Below, piece after piece: positions 43,369 to 55,205 of a DNA stretch of 64,000 nucleotides. This DNA comes from Lepus europaeus (taxonomy: Eukaryota > Chordata > Mammalia > Lagomorpha > Leporidae). The position numbers and the translations under genes are program-made. The first letter of the stretch is position 1; the number at the start of each line of letters is the position of its first letter. The notes under the pieces are model-generated. The model did not search any database. It was not told the DNA's origin and saw only the letters and a program-made list of their open reading frames with translations. Where the stretch lies: assembly GCF_033115175.1 (NCBI RefSeq), contig NC_084836.1, forward strand, positions 83,046,253 through 83,110,252, given 5' to 3'.

Positions 43369-44419
43369 GAAAGACAAATTCTGCCCAGACAGAACAAAAT
43401 TATGGGGGAGGGGCAGGATGGATGGGTGGGGCTGCCCTGGGGTACAAGGAGACACTTCTGCTTGTCACCAGCACTGCATTAGGAGGTGCTCCCAGCACTA
43501 ACTACTGTCATTGTGTCATTTGCCCTTGTCACCTTCCCTTCATCTCTACAACAAGTGGGGTGGAGTTAGGGTAGCTTGTCCACCCCAAATCCCTAGCCTT
43601 CCTCCCACTCCTGTTGGAAATTCACAGTGTACCCTTGCTGGCTTATTTAAGGCTCTGATCAGTCCTGCATAGCAAGGGAACTGCTGACTTAGGCTAATCT
43701 GTAGTCTCCTGAACTCTGTTGACCACCCGGCCTTTTAAGGAACATCAGTTGCTATGCTTCGAGCCAGTGTTCTGCAGAACATGCCTTGGCTATTTTTCAA
43801 GTTCCTTCTGGGGGCTAAAATTCTTCTTTGACAGCCCCTCTGAGTTTGTGGTGGGATCGGGAGACCTGCTTTGCTGTGGGCCCTCTGATTATTTGAGACC
43901 CCTGCCCTCTGCCTTCTCAGCCAGCATGAGGAAACACAAACACCTGCTTTCCTGGCCAACTGGGGTAATTTTCTGGCTGCCCACATCTCTCCCTCCTTTC
44001 TAGTTTTCAATGGAGAGTCGCCCCATTCCTGTTTTCATTCCATCTGGCATGGGTAGGACTCAGCTCCAGGCTCAGACATAACTCAGCCTCTTGGCCACCG
44101 TGGTCGCTTCCTTGTAGACATGTGACCCCGGCTGAGCCAACCAGAAAGAAGCCTGGAACTTTTGCTGGAAAGATCTGCAAAGAAGTGGTGCCTTTTCCTT
44201 GCTGGGGATGCCAAGAAGGGGGTCGTCACTTCCCCCACTTGGAGGAGATCCTGCCAGAGAGATGCTGGGGGAAGGCAGGACTGAAATAGGTGACAGACAG
44301 TTTCTTGACAACATCAGTGGTACCCCTGGGTATAGCCATTCCTGTAGCCATAACATGCTCCAACCAATTCTGTTCTTTGAAGCTATAGATGTTCCTGGAT
44401 TTGTGACAAGTTTCTGTCC
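43369..44419. other. Unclassified DNA, no gene called
   Basis: Frames without known domains. 44000-44420 has the look of a decayed interspersed repeat, but I cannot name it. Confidence 0.4.
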
Positions 44420-44472
44420 TAATAAGTCTACCATAAGTTGACGATATTGTTAAGTGGGAAAAAAATGCATTA
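44420..44472 (+). mobile_element. Tigger-type element, part 1
   Basis: 'aagtctaccataagttgacg' with atattgttaagtggg resembles the TcMar-Tigger group 'taagtcgaaccattgtaagt'. Confidence 0.5.
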
Positions 44473-44774
44473 CGGGGCCAGTGCTGTGGCATAGTGGGTA
44501 AAGCCACCACTTGCAGTGCTGGCATCTCATATGGGTGCTGGTTCAAGTCCCTGCTGCTCCACTTCTGATCCTGCTCTCTGCTATGGCCTGGTAAAGCAGT
44601 AGAAGATGGCCCAAGTCCTTGGGCCCCTGCACTAGTGTGGGAGATCTAAAAGAAGCTCTTGGCTCCTGGCTTTGGATCGGTGCTGCAGCAATCTGGAGAG
44701 TGAACCAGTGGATGGAAGACCTCTCTCTCTCTCTTTCAAATAAATAAATAAATCTTTTTTTTTTAAATGCATTA
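44463..44774 (+). mobile_element. C-repeat SINE with 10-bp duplication, inside Tigger-type element
   Basis: The element (44473-44764) is flanked by aaatgcatta at 44463-44472 and 44765-44774. The body lacks some segments ('tggatcggtgctgcagcaat'). Confidence 0.94.
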
Positions 44775-45023
44775 AACACATCTAACCTACCAAACATCAC
44801 AGTTTAGCCTTGCCTACCTTAAATGTGTTTTGGATACTCTGTTGGCCTACAGCTGGGCAAAACCATCTACAACAAAGCCTCATTTAAAATCAGGTGCAGC
44901 ATGTCTCACATACTCTGCTGAATACAGTGCACTGTAGAGTTTTGGTTGTTTCCCCTCATGGTCACGTGGCTGACTTGGAGCTGGGTTGGTTGCTGTCTGT
45001 CCAGCCACTCAAGAACTTCCTAT
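44775..45023 (+). mobile_element. Tigger-type element, part 2
   Basis: 'cacatctaacctaccaaaca', tcacagtttagccttgccta and 'gttggcctacagctgggcaa' match the internal landmarks of that family. Confidence 0.6.
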
Positions 45024-45364
45024 AGGGGCTAGTGCTGTGGTGTAGTAGGCTAAGTCTCTGCCGGCAGCCCCAGCATATCATACGGGTGCTGGTTCAAGTC
45101 CTGGCTGCTCCTCTTCTGATCCAGCTCCCTGTTAATGGCCTGACAGAGCAGTGGAGGATGGCCCAAGTGTTGGGGCCTCTGTACCTGTTTGGGAGACCTA
45201 GAAGAAGCTCCTGGCTCCTGGCTTCGGATTGGCTCAGCTCCAGCTGTTGCAGCCATTTGGGGAGTGAACCAGTGGTTGAAAGACTTTTCTTTCTGTCTTT
45301 CCCTCTCTCAGTCTGTAACTCTGCCTCTCAAAAAAATAAATAAATCTTAAAAAAAAAAAAAAAA
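45024..45364 (+). mobile_element. C-repeat SINE
   Basis: Head ataggggctagtgctgtggt, tail aaaaaaataaataaatctta with about 17 A. agaacttcc before and agaatttcg after suggest the duplication. Confidence 0.92.
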
Positions 45365-45988
45365 GAATTTCGTACAGTGTACCACCAGCCTGGGAAAAGG
45401 TCAAAAGGCGAGTCTGGTCTCCACTGACCATGTACCACTTTACTCGCTCGTGAAGCTGGAAAATCATACATGGAACCACTGTGAATTGGGGACCTGTAGG
45501 GTTTGAACGCTGTAACTGAAAGGTGCCCATCTCACCATGCTGACAAGGTGATGAGAATTACATGTTAATGAAAAGAAGGAAGGGGCTCTAGAGTGGGTAA
45601 GGCCATGAGTTGGAGGAGTGGAGTCAGCAGTTACCCTGTGCTACAGCCCAGGTGCAGGGGAGAAGGAGCTAACCACGTGGGCCTCAGCCGGAGCGGGCAG
45701 TGCCTAACCGAACGCGGTGCACTGCAGTGCCAGACATGAGGTCAAGGCCGTGCTAAGCACAAGGTCAGACCTGGTGGGAGGCAGTCTTACCACAACCTAG
45801 CTGCCCCGAGGGCGGCCTGTGGATCTGCAGTCTTGGTGTCTCCTGGCTCCCTCCCAGGCCTACCGAGTCTGCATTTTAACTTGCCTGCATGCCCATTCAT
45901 TTCGAGAAAGCACACCACAGATGTGTTTACAGTGACTGTGGCAGTGTAAAGGGTGCTGCCTGGGATTCTGCCTACTTTCTTTTTTATT
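45365..45988. other. Mostly unique DNA
   Basis: The first 100 bp may be the end of the Tigger-type element. The rest is unrecognised. Confidence 0.35.
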
Positions 45989-46315
45989 ATAAAGATTTAT
46001 TTATTTATTTGAAAGTCAGAGTTACACAGAGAGGGAAGGAGAGGCAGAGAGAGAAAGAGAGGTCTTCCATCCCTGGTTCACTTCTCAAATGGCCACAATG
46101 GCCAGAGATTCACTGATCAGAAGCCAGGAGCCAAGAGCTTCTTCAGGTCTCCCACGTGGGTGCAGGGGCCCAAGGACTTGGGCCATCTTCCACTGCTTTC
46201 TCAGGCCATAGCAGAGAGCTGGATTGGAAGTGGAGCAGCTGGGAATTAAACTGGTGTCCATATGGGATGCCAGCACTACAGGTGGCAGTTTTCCTGCTAT
46301 GCCACAGTGCTGGCT
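45989..46315 (-). mobile_element. C-repeat SINE, antisense
   Basis: attataaagatttatttatt start, gctatgccacagtgctggct end. Confidence 0.93.
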
Positions 46316-46335
46316 CCCTCTTGCTTTCCTTTTCT

Positions 46336-46660
46336 TTTCTTTTTTTTTTTTTTTTTTTTTTAAGATTTATTTATTTATATGAAAGGCACTGTTTGAGGGA
46401 GAAAGAAAATGCATATTTTATCTGCTGGTTCACTCCTCAAATGACCTCAACAATTGAGGGCTTGCCCAAGCTAAAGCCAGGAGCCAGGAACTCCAAATGG
46501 GTCTCCAAGGACTCAAGCCATCATCTGCTGCCTCCCAGGCACGTTAGCAGAAAGCTGGGTCAGAAATGCAGAGTAACTGGGGCTCAAACCAGCTGTCCCA
46601 ATCCAGGATGCTGGTGTCCCAAGCAGTGACCTAACCCCCTGCACCACAACGCCTACCCCT
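46336..46660 (-). mobile_element. C-repeat SINE, antisense, with long T tract
   Basis: A T run of about 23, aagatttatttatttatatg, 'ccctgcaccacaacgcctac'. Separated from the previous SINE by only about 20 bp (tcttgctttccttttctttt). Confidence 0.9.
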
Positions 46661-47537
46661 CCTTCTTCCTTGCATGCATATGTGCCCCCCCAATCAGGAA
46701 GCGCCCAGCTCCTCAATCCCCTTCTATCTGGGCTCCCCTCATGGCTTGGCTGCACCAAGAGCATGTGAGGGAGATGGCTCCTGGCAGCTTCTGCTTCCTC
46801 TCACGGAAGCTGTCATAGCAGAAGTTGGATGGATCACTGGAGACCTCCGTGCTGTGAGGAAACCCAAGTTCCCCACCTAGGAGATGTCTGCTGGGGGGCT
46901 GAGAGTCCCAGGCCTGTTGGGTGTGAAGCCTTCTTGGGCTGCCTAGTCCAGTGTCCAGCTGATGGAGTTGAGACCAGCCCTCTTCTGTGTAGCTGGGCCA
47001 GCCCCACTCAAATTTCCGACCCAGAAAATCAGGGGGAAATAACTGATGCTCGCTGTGTGCTGTGGATATTTTTGTTACCCAGGAAAAAGGTTGCTGAAGG
47101 AGGTGGCTGAGGGACCACCTGCAGGTGTTCACCTGCTCTGCTGAGTTCTCTCCACCTGCCAGGTGCTGTTCCCAGCATGGGGATGGAGTGGGGCAGAGGA
47201 CAGTCAGTGCCTCTTGCCCTAATGGGACCAATGTGCTTGTCCAGGAGACGGCAAAGAGAAGAAAATATCCCACCATGTGATTTCAGAGAGAGAGAGAGAC
47301 AAAGAAGGGAACCCAATTAGATAAAATAGGGAAGATTTCACGGGGACTCCCTGGATCCAAGGCCCGCGTGCTGCACAGGGGCAGAGTGTAAAATGATCAG
47401 AGGAGAGCGCGGTGCCAGCAGAGGGAAGTGCACAGGCAAGAGTCACAAAGTACAGAAGGCCTGGGAGGTGAGAGCACTGGGTGGGGAGAAGCGGGGGTGC
47501 GGATGAGATCACAGATGAAGTCACAAAAGTTGGCAGG
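46661..47537. other. Unique DNA, no gene called
   Basis: The longest frame (minus 47276-46713, 187 codons) lacks a recognised domain and framing splice sites. Confidence 0.45.
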
Positions 47538-47746
47538 GCTTAGCGCTGCAGTGTCCAGCTCAGCAGCCCGAGCCACACGGGGCTGTGCAACCCAAACTTA
47601 AGCTGAAATTAAAATGCAGCTCCTCGGTCCCACTGGCTATGTTTCAAGCACTCAGTGGCCACACGTGGCCAGGAGCCGCCATGCTGGACAGTGCAGATAT
47701 AGAACATTTCCATCACTGAGAAGAGTTCTATTGGCCAGTGCTGGCT
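47538..47746. mobile_element. DNA-transposon (MER-type) remnant
   Basis: 'gtgtccagctcagcagcccg' near one end and 'agttctattggccagtgctg' at the other are consistent with terminal repeats of the type 'ttctattggacagcgctg'. Internal 'actcagtggccacacgtggc' also fits. Confidence 0.5.
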
Positions 47747-47749
47747 CTA

Positions 47750-47845
47750 GAACAAACCAGAAGTAGACCAGGATCCAAGTTCAAGGTCAGACCACGTGCC
47801 CTTGGGCTTGATGTTTCAGTAAATTCCTTAAGATTCTGGTTCTCC
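47750..47845 (+). mobile_element. MIR-type remnant
   Basis: 'cacgtgcccttgggcttgat' with gtttcagtaaattcctta resembles the sense MIR core. Confidence 0.5.
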
Positions 47846-48404
47846 CGCGGGGGTTAAAGGAGGAGCTTCCAGCCGGGCAGTGGGTCCCGATTACCCCCAG
47901 CTTTAAAAGGCCAAGTCCACCAGCAGTTTAACCCAGGTCTTAGGCGGAGAGCCAGATGGAGGCCTCATCTGCGGAAACTGGCAGCAAAGAGGTCCGTTTG
48001 ACTGCCTTCTCTGCAGGCTCGTTTAAGCTGCCAATTTGGGGCTCCCTGATGTGAAAAAAGAACAGAGCATGGCTACTATTTCAGGGCAACACGCAGAAGG
48101 GAAATTGCCACAATTAGCTGAAGCTGATTTCGATTAGCATATTTTCTTCCGAGGCGCATAACATCTGCCGGTGTGCAAACAGTCGTTGGGTCTCGTCCCA
48201 GCAGCGCGAGAGGCCTGGGCAGCAAACCAGGTGGGCCCACAGGGAGCCCAACATCAGCCAGGACAAAGTCCAAAGGGGCCCTGAAACAGTGCTCGTGGAG
48301 CTGGACAAGGTAATGGCAGCTTGTCTTGGGGAAAGGGTGAGAAAGGACGCTGTTTCCCCAAGCAAGTTCCCCTGGGGGTCAAGGACATCTTGATATCTCC
48401 ACAA
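47846..48404. other. Unique DNA
   Basis: No supported exon or repeat. Confidence 0.35.
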
Positions 48405-48560
48405 ATGCCCGAACCCTTAGGGCAGTCACTTAACCATCCTCATCTGAGAAACATGGACAATGACACCCACCTGATGAGGTAAGGAGAGGAATCTGAGAAA
48501 TAATCCTGACAATGCACTTGGCATACAGGAGGTGCTCAATAAATGGTGGCTGACTAGTAA
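48405..48560 (+). mobile_element. MIR remnant
   Basis: 'cagtcacttaaccatcctca', 'atacaggaggtgctcaataa' and atggtggctgac are the full sense MIR order. Confidence 0.85.
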
Positions 48561-48935
48561 TGTTTACAGGAGTCAGGTGAGGAAGACAAAAGGGCACAGG
48601 GCTGTTAGGTTAGCTCTCAAGTCCCCAGGGTTTCTCCTTCCCTCCCTCCATCCACCCCTCCCTCCCTCCCTCCCTCCATCCATCTAACTGCATTAACTCT
48701 GTGAATTGGCCCTGTGGTCCTGGACACCTCCTTAACCAGCCTGGGCTCCACCTGCCTACCTAGGGCCCTGCAGGGCAACAAAGCTGATCTCTACAGTTCC
48801 TTCCCACTCTAACACAGAGTTGGCTGCTGTCCCGGAAAGACCACCCCATCTAGGTTCAAACATGGAAGGTGAGAAAGGTATTGAGACCCAGAATCATTCA
48901 ATCCCAGACTTGGAAACAACATTTAAGACCTTTTA
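48561..48935. other. Unique DNA
   Basis: Holds the TCCC repeat. No gene. Confidence 0.4.
48640..48692 (+). repeat. (TCCC)n/(CCAT)n tandem repeat
   Basis: ccctccctccatccacccct then further TCCC units and ccatccatc. Confidence 0.88.
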
Positions 48936-49263
48936 GGGGGCTGGTGTTGTGGCATAGCAGGTAACACTGCCACCTGAAGCACCAGCATCCCATATGGGCA
49001 CCGGTTCATGTCCCAAATGCTCAACTTCCGATCCAGCTCTGCTAATGGCCTGGGAAAAGCAGCTGAGGATGGCCCAAGTGCTTGGACCCCTGCCACCCAC
49101 ATGGGAGACCTGGATGAAGCTCCTGGCTCCTGGCTTCAGTCTGGCCCAGCTCTGGCCATTGCGGCCATCTGGGCAATGAACCAGAGGATGGAAGATCGAT
49201 ATCTACACCCCTCGCTCCATAATTCTTTCAAAATAAATAAGTACATCTTAAAGAAAAAAAAAA
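48936..49263 (+). mobile_element. C-repeat SINE
   Basis: Head gggggctggtgttgtggcat, tail aaaataaataagtacatctt plus A12. Flanks aagaccttt and aagaccatt. Confidence 0.92.
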
Positions 49264-49309
49264 AAGACCATTTGGCCCTGCTCCTGAATGATCTCAAGAA
49301 TCCCATTCC

Positions 49310-49603
49310 TGGGGCCAGTGTGGTACAACAGGCTAAGCTGCTACCTATGATACTAGCATCTTATAACGGAGCACCAGTTCAAATCCCAGCTGTTCCACTT
49401 CCAATACAGCTCTCTGCTAATGCACCTGGAAAAGCAGTGCAATATGGCCCAACTCCCTGGGCCTCTGCCACCCAGTGAGAGATGTAGATGGAGTTCCTGG
49501 CTCCTGGCTTCAGCCTGGCCCAATCCTGGCCATTTAGTGAACCAGTGGATGGAAGATCTCTCTCTACATTTGCCTTTTGAATAAATAAAAATAAAATCTT
49601 TTA
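49310..49603 (+). mobile_element. C-repeat SINE, tail interrupted
   Basis: Head ctggggccagtgtggtacaa, tail gaataaataaaaataaaatc. Its tail piece reappears after the next SINE, and aagaatccc/aagaacccc mark the outer flanks. Confidence 0.9.
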
Positions 49604-49918
49604 AAAAATATTTATTTATTTGAAAGGCAGAGTTACACACACAGAGAGAGAGGATGAGACAGAAGGAGAGAGAGAGAGAGAGAGAGAGATCTTCCATCTG
49701 CTGGTTCACTACCCAAATAGCTGCAAAAGCCAGAGCTGGGCTGGTATGAAGTCAGGAGCCAAGAGCTTCTTCCCAGTCTCCCATGTGGGAGCAGGGGCCC
49801 AGGCACATTAGCAGGGGACTGGGTCGGAAGTGGAGCAGCCGGGACTCAAACTGGTGCCCATATGGGATGCCAGCACTGCAGGCAACAGCTTTTACCCACT
49901 ATGCCACAGCACTGGCCC
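49604..49918 (-). mobile_element. C-repeat SINE nested in a SINE tail
   Basis: aaatatttatttatttgaaa start, 'actatgccacagcactggcc' end. aaaataaaatctt occurs on both sides. Confidence 0.93.
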
Positions 49919-49933
49919 CAAAAATAAAATCTT

Positions 49934-50149
49934 AAAAAAGTAAATAAGAACCCCATCTCTGGTGGTGCTGATGGATGGTCCCTGGCTTGCCTGTGATCTT
50001 GCTGCCTTACAAAGCAGCCCACTGTATTTTCAGAGATCCTTGATTCAGGAGACAGTACAGAGTAAACTTGCATTCCAAGTTCATGTCCCTGTTTGTATGT
50101 GGCTCCCAGTGCAGAACAGAGTTCTCAGAGTTTGTATCTGAAACGAGCA
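49934..50149. other. Unique DNA
   Basis: No supported feature. Confidence 0.3.
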
Positions 50150-50226
50150 CCAGAACACCTGCTTGACAGAGCAGTGGCAAGAATTCGGAGCAATAATGTA
50201 GGTCAAGGGTCTGGCACACAGTAGGG
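50150..50226 (+). mobile_element. MIR-type remnant
   Basis: Ends 'gtcaagggtctggcacacag', the sense 3' MIR motif. Confidence 0.5.
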
Positions 50227-52029
50227 GTGGTGTTTGCTGGCTCCGTCCTCTCCTGGCCACAGGCCCCTCTAGCTGTGGCCCCTGTTCTGTTCCCTTTCCG
50301 TGGGATGTCAGACAGAGCTAAAGTGTTCTCGGTACACATGGGCACTAGCGGTGTCTCAGAGTGGAGACTGGCTTCAGTCCATCACACGCACGAGACAAGG
50401 ACGGACAGCTAAGCCACGTCCCCTTCTGCCTTACACACTCAGATTGATCCATGCAGTCCTGGGGAAAGCGAAGTCTGCTGCTGCTGTCTAGACCTGCTGG
50501 CAGTTGCAGATAGGAAAACGGTCCCTCCACGTGCAAGAACCCCACAGGCAGATGGTGGGAAGGCAGGAAGAGGCCACAGCTGGGAGGCTGCCTCAGCCAG
50601 CTGCTGGTGGCCCAGCTGTGACGAGCCCCAGCCTCCCAGAGATGGCTTCGGTCCCTGCCCCATCCCTGCCGTCTTCAACTCCCTCTCCTTTTCCAGTGCT
50701 CTCTAATCCTGTTCCCCTTGTATTGTCCTAAAGGGAAGGGAAGGGACTTGCTTCCCCGGAGGATCACGGGGAGCTGGATTGGGACACATGGTGGAGGAAG
50801 GGGGCTTCAGCCTCTGACCTCGATTACAGCTCAGAGTGATGCTCCAGTGGATCTGCCACCTGGGAGTCTGGATGCTCTGCCTATGAAAAATACAGGTGAC
50901 CTGGGCCAGGGTGGGAGGAACTGGCTGGCGCAGGTGGCAAGCCGAGCCTTGGAGGTGATTACGCAGCAGGAAGAGGCTACGTCAGGGGAGAGTTCAGGGA
51001 TTGTCTTGGTAACTCTCTCTGGCCCATCCACGCCTGTTGTAGGCCCATGACCCAAGTCGCTAGGCCAGCCAGCTATACCAGCTGTTGGCTCCATCTCCTT
51101 CCACAGGGCCAGGGTGTTCTGAATACCTACCGGGTGTACCTGGGATGTCAGTGGCAGCAGGCTAGCTCGTCTCCGTTGTGGTGGCTCTGTAACTGCAGGC
51201 CAGCCCTAGGAGGTTATACCTGGATGCCCTGGGCCCCAGCTCCTCACTGGCCTACATTGTGACGTCACACCACTAGGGTGGTCCCTCAGGCAGGCCTGCT
51301 GGGGCTGCTGGCATCAGAGGCTGGGGTGGGGTAGGGGCAGGAGTGGCAGAAATGGCCACTTCGGGGAGCTGTTCTCAGCCAGCACTGCTAAACCAGCCAC
51401 GAGGTGTGACTGCCACACAGAGAGTGGCACGTGGTAGACACACAGCCTGGGAGACGCTGACGAAACCACCTCACTGCTCACTGCCATTTGCTACTACCGT
51501 TCCTGTCCTCTCTTGGCATAGGCTCACTCGATGAAACCCAGCCCATCTTTTTTTTTTTTTTTTTTTTTTAAATAAAATTTTCCTACTGACATTGACTCAC
51601 AAGAGCGTTCCTAACTGCAGGTTTTCTGTGATTGACTTAAAATTCCAAAGCAGCTGTTTCTGGCATCTCCCTGACTTTTCCCCTACTGTGCACCTGGTGT
51701 GGCCTAAGGCAAACACAAGAACTTAAATATTAGCTCAGGAAGACAAACAGGAACATACATCAGACCTGCCCCTCTCCCCGCCAGTTCAAATCCCACACAG
51801 ATGTCTCTTGGGTTATCTTCTACCTTACACATTCCCTGGGCTACTTTCCATTGTGGGCACTTGATAATTAGGTATGGTCCCTAGTTAATCAGTGTCAAAG
51901 AAGAGAAGAGGTCAGGAAAGGGGGCAAAGCCTCAGAGGTTTGTTTCTAGGGGTAGGGTGGGGTGGGGATGGGGTGAGGGGTCTTCTAACGGAAGTGCATA
52001 GGGCTCTGTTTGGTTGCCCTAGATTTCAG
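50227..52029. other. Long unique stretch, no gene called
   Basis: The largest repeat-poor block in the right half. Frames up to 110 codons show no recognised domain. T22 at 51548-51569, without a visible source element. Confidence 0.45.
51548..51569 (+). repeat. T22 tract
   Basis: 22 T residues followed by aaataaaatttt. Possibly the antisense tail of a retrocopy, but not identifiable. Confidence 0.85.
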
Positions 52030-52205
52030 AGATGGGAACAGCAGGTCTCAAACTTCAGGATGTATCAGCATCACTGGAGGGCTGTTGAAATGCAAATTCC
52101 TGGGCCCCATGCCCACAGTTCCTGATTTGGTAGGTCTGGGGTAGGACCCACGAAATCCACACTTCCAACAAGTCACCAGGGGCTGCACTTGGGGAACAGG
52201 TGGGT
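52030..52205 (+). mobile_element. MER5-like hAT element
   Basis: 'caggtctcaaacttcaggat', 'gcatcactggagggctgttg', 'atttggtaggtctggggtag' and 'acttccaacaagtcaccagg' are the ordered MER5A landmarks. Confidence 0.85.
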
Positions 52206-52214
52206 GCTCGTCTC

Positions 52215-52790
52215 CTGAATTTGACTGTAAAATGGCACTGCCGGCTGGTGGCGGCGCTCATGCGCAGTGGGAGAAACAACTGGGAGCCAGAGCTCTGGGG
52301 CTAAAGCTGGCTGAGCTCTTTGGGATCTATTCACTGTCAGGACCGAGCCAGGTGCTGCGCAGACACGGCTGGCACCGGTCTCTTGGCCTCATGACTTCAG
52401 AGGGTCACCTGCTCCAGCTGCAGGCACCTGCGGCTCTTGGTTTGGGGGCCTTCTCCAGCGGTGGGAGCCTACACCCAGGGCAGCTGCAAGTGCCAGGAGC
52501 TGAAGCTTCCTAGGAATGTCCTCAACCACCAGCAGCTGTTGGCTGCACGCAGACACGTACCCCAGCTCCCTGCTACCCAGGTAGGACAACCTGCGGGCAT
52601 GTTCTGTACACCTCCCAGAGGTCCCCCAGGACCTGTGCCTGCAGCGTGAACTAGCGAGAAAGCACGCCTGCACAGCTCCTTCCCCAGTCTCACCTCCCTG
52701 CTTCCCTGCTGCTGTTTCCTGGGACCGGCCCTCAAATAAACCACTTCTGCTCAAATCCTGGTCTCAGGGGAAGCCAAGCTAAGGGGAACC
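52215..52790 (+). mobile_element. LTR-like element
   Basis: Ends 'ccctcaaataaaccacttct', 'caaatcctggtctcagggga' and agccaagctaagg, like the end near 2.4 kb. The 5' boundary is uncertain. Confidence 0.4.
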
Positions 52791-53409
52791 ATGGATAAGG
52801 AACGGTGTTTGTCCTTGCTAAGTTCACGTTTAGAGAGGGACCAATGTGTATGCAGACTTGGGAGTTCCCATATCAAACGCCTCCTACATTCCCCCCGCCA
52901 TCAACCCTCCTAGGGTCCCCCAAACAAACCCACAATCCAAGTGAAGACACTGAGCACAGCAAGAAAATCCTCTTCTGGTCCAGCTCCCAGCCCCCTGCGA
53001 TGGGACATTGCATGTGCGGAAATTCCAGAATTGCCACGGATGGATTCAGTCACCGCCTGGCCGGTCACCTCACAGATCATTCTCAGGGGAGAAGGCACCC
53101 CGCAGTTCTCCTTTCCCCGCCTTTCAACTGGGCTCAAGGAAGAGCGGAGTCCAGTACATCATAGCATTGTGTCAACCACAGTATTCACCTTTTCAGCACC
53201 ACCCAGGGCTCAAAAGACAGTCGACTGCACGCAGCCATTCGCTCTACCTGGGGACAGGAGGATCCGTTTTGTGAAAGGGGCCAATTCAGAGACCCCAGGA
53301 TGGAGCTGGGAGACGGGAAAGGCCGTTGAGTTTCTGCTTTGATGACCCTGGGTCTCAATGTCCACCTCGTATTTTATGCTCTCACTGCCACGGACATGCC
53401 TTTGACCTG
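52791..53409. other. Unique DNA, no gene called
   Basis: Frames of 119-133 codons on the plus strand overlap one another without domain similarity. Confidence 0.4.
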
Positions 53410-53700
53410 ACAACTTCATAATCTACAATGCAGAGGGACACATAAGCATACATATAAATGTATAAATCTAAATTCTGGGCTGAGGAATATATGCATGAAA
53501 ATGTTCACTCCAGTGTGATTCAGAATTGTGATCCAATGAAAGCGATTTAAATGTCTAGTAGAGAAAGGAGCAAACAAATGGTGAAGAATTCTCTCATTGG
53601 AATAGAGCAGTCATTAATATAATGGGTACGAAGATCATGGCTGTGATGGTGAAGTACTTTAATATGAAATATAAATTTAAAAAGCAGAGAACACCAAGAA
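53410..53700 (+). mobile_element. L1-like remnant
   Basis: 'atccaatgaaagcgatttaa' with atgtctagtagagaaaggag and 'gaatagagcagtcattaata' follow the sense end of L1 ORF2 ('aacctaaatgtccatcaata'). Confidence 0.55.
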
Positions 53701-53767
53701 TTACACCTGCCTGTGAAAAACATTCAACACCATTAGTGAATGGGGAGGTGGGAATGGAAACCTCACC

Positions 53768-53855
53768 CGTTGGACCAGAAGAGGAGCAGCCAGGACTCAA
53801 ACTGGCATCCCAGGATGCCAGGGTTTTAATCTACTGTGCCACAGCGCCAGCCCCA
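53768..53855 (-). mobile_element. SINE head fragment, antisense
   Basis: 'agaggagcagccaggactca', then 'tactgtgccacagcgccagc'. Only the first about 85 bp of the SINE survive. Confidence 0.75.
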
Positions 53856-54332
53856 AGAGTGGCTAATATTAAAAAGAGCAACAACCCCAAGCGCTGACAA
53901 GAATGCAGAGTGGCTTTTGTTCTCCTCCAGTGTGAAATGGTCCAACCACTTGAGAAAGCTGGTAGTTTCCCGTGAAGTTCAATGTCAGACCTCCCCTCTG
54001 AGCCAAAAACGCTACCTGAGAGAACTGAGAACACGGCCACAGGCAGGCTGGTGTTCACAGGTGCTTCATGTATCACAGCCACAAGCTAGAAATAACCCAA
54101 ATGCCCACGAACAGATAAGTGCATCAGCACGTCTTTGTGTATTCTTACAGCAGAACACTTGTCAGAGACAAAGAGGAACAAGCTGTCGATACAGGCACCG
54201 AACCACCAACAACTTCAGAAACGTTATGCTGTCCAACAGAGACTGGAAATAAAAGAGGGCCACATGTGATTAAATTGATATGATGCTCTGATACAGGCAC
54301 ACTGATCTAAGATCAGAAATCGGTTCAAGGGG
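53856..54332 (+). mobile_element. L1 remnant, part 1
   Basis: 'ctgacaagaatgcagagtgg', 'tgtgaaatggtccaaccact', 'aacccaaatgcccacgaaca' and 'gaaacgttatgctgtccaac' are sense ORF2 landmarks in order, so the frames here are degenerate ORF2. Confidence 0.8.
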
Positions 54333-54664
54333 AGCCAGAGTGTTGCGGGGTGGGGAAAGCTACCACCTGCGAAGTCGGCATCCTACATGGGAGCCGGCTC
54401 ACGTCCAAACTCTCATGACACTTCTCATCCAGCACCCTGCTAATGGCCTGGGAAAGCAGTGGCAGATGGCCCAAGTCCTTGGGCCCCTGCACCCATGTGG
54501 GAGACCCAGAAGAAGCTCCTGGCTCCTGACTTTGGACCGGCCCAGCTCTGGCTGTTGTGGCCATTTGGAGAGTGAACCAGCAGATGGAAGAACCTTTCTC
54601 TGTCTCTCTCTCTCTCTCAGTAACTTTGACTTTCAAGTAAATAAATAAATATTTTACAAAAAAA
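54333..54664 (+). mobile_element. C-repeat SINE in L1
   Basis: Head gccagagtgttgcggggtgg is diverged, tail caagtaaataaataaatatt. Confidence 0.88.
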
Positions 54665-54828
54665 CAGAAGTCAGTTCCGTGGTTGTCTGTAATGGGGGGC
54701 TGGGAGGGATGGGCTAAAGGATGCAAGGCATCTTGGAAGGGTGAAGGAAATATTCTAGATCTTTCTTTGTTCAAGTGTATACATTTGTCAAAACTCATTT
54801 ACTTATACGCTTAAAGTGCATGAGTTTT
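54665..54828 (+). mobile_element. L1 remnant, part 2
   Basis: 'ggttgtctgtaatggggggc' to 'attctagatctttctttgtt' is the L1M 3' untranslated pattern. Confidence 0.65.
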
Positions 54829-55175
54829 TTTTTTAAGATTTATTTATTTATTTGAAAGGCAAAGTTATGGAGAGGCAGAGGCAGAAAGAGAGAGAGAGAG
54901 GTTTTCCATCTGCTGGTTCGCCCTCCAGATAGCCAAAATGGCCGGAGCTGCGCCGATCCAAAGCCAGGAGCCAGAAGCCTCTTCCAGGTCTTCCATGCTG
55001 GTGCAGGGGCCCAAGGACTTGGGCCATCTTCTACTGCTTTCCCAGGCCATAGCAGAGAGCTGGATTGGAAGTGGAGCAGCCGAGACTCAAACTGGTGCTC
55101 ATATGGGATGCCAGCACTGCAGGTGGCGGCTTTATCCACCATGTCACAGCACTGGCCCCAAAATGCATGAGTTTT
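54817..55175 (-). mobile_element. C-repeat SINE with 12-bp duplication, in L1
   Basis: The element (54829-55160) lies between tgcatgagtttt (54817-54828) and a second copy at 55164-55175. Confidence 0.94.
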
Positions 55176-55205
55176 AAAGCATGTAATTTATACCCATATA
55201 AGTGA
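55176..55205 (+). mobile_element. L1 remnant, part 3
   Basis: 'catgtaatttatacccatat' is the end of the L1 interrupted above. Confidence 0.5.

Noticed and set aside
46713..47276. 187-codon minus-strand frame
   Set aside because: No domain, a composition typical of GC-rich non-coding DNA, and competing frames on the other strand.
53836..54252. 138-codon plus-strand frame
   Set aside because: It is degenerate L1 ORF2 sequence, not an independent gene.
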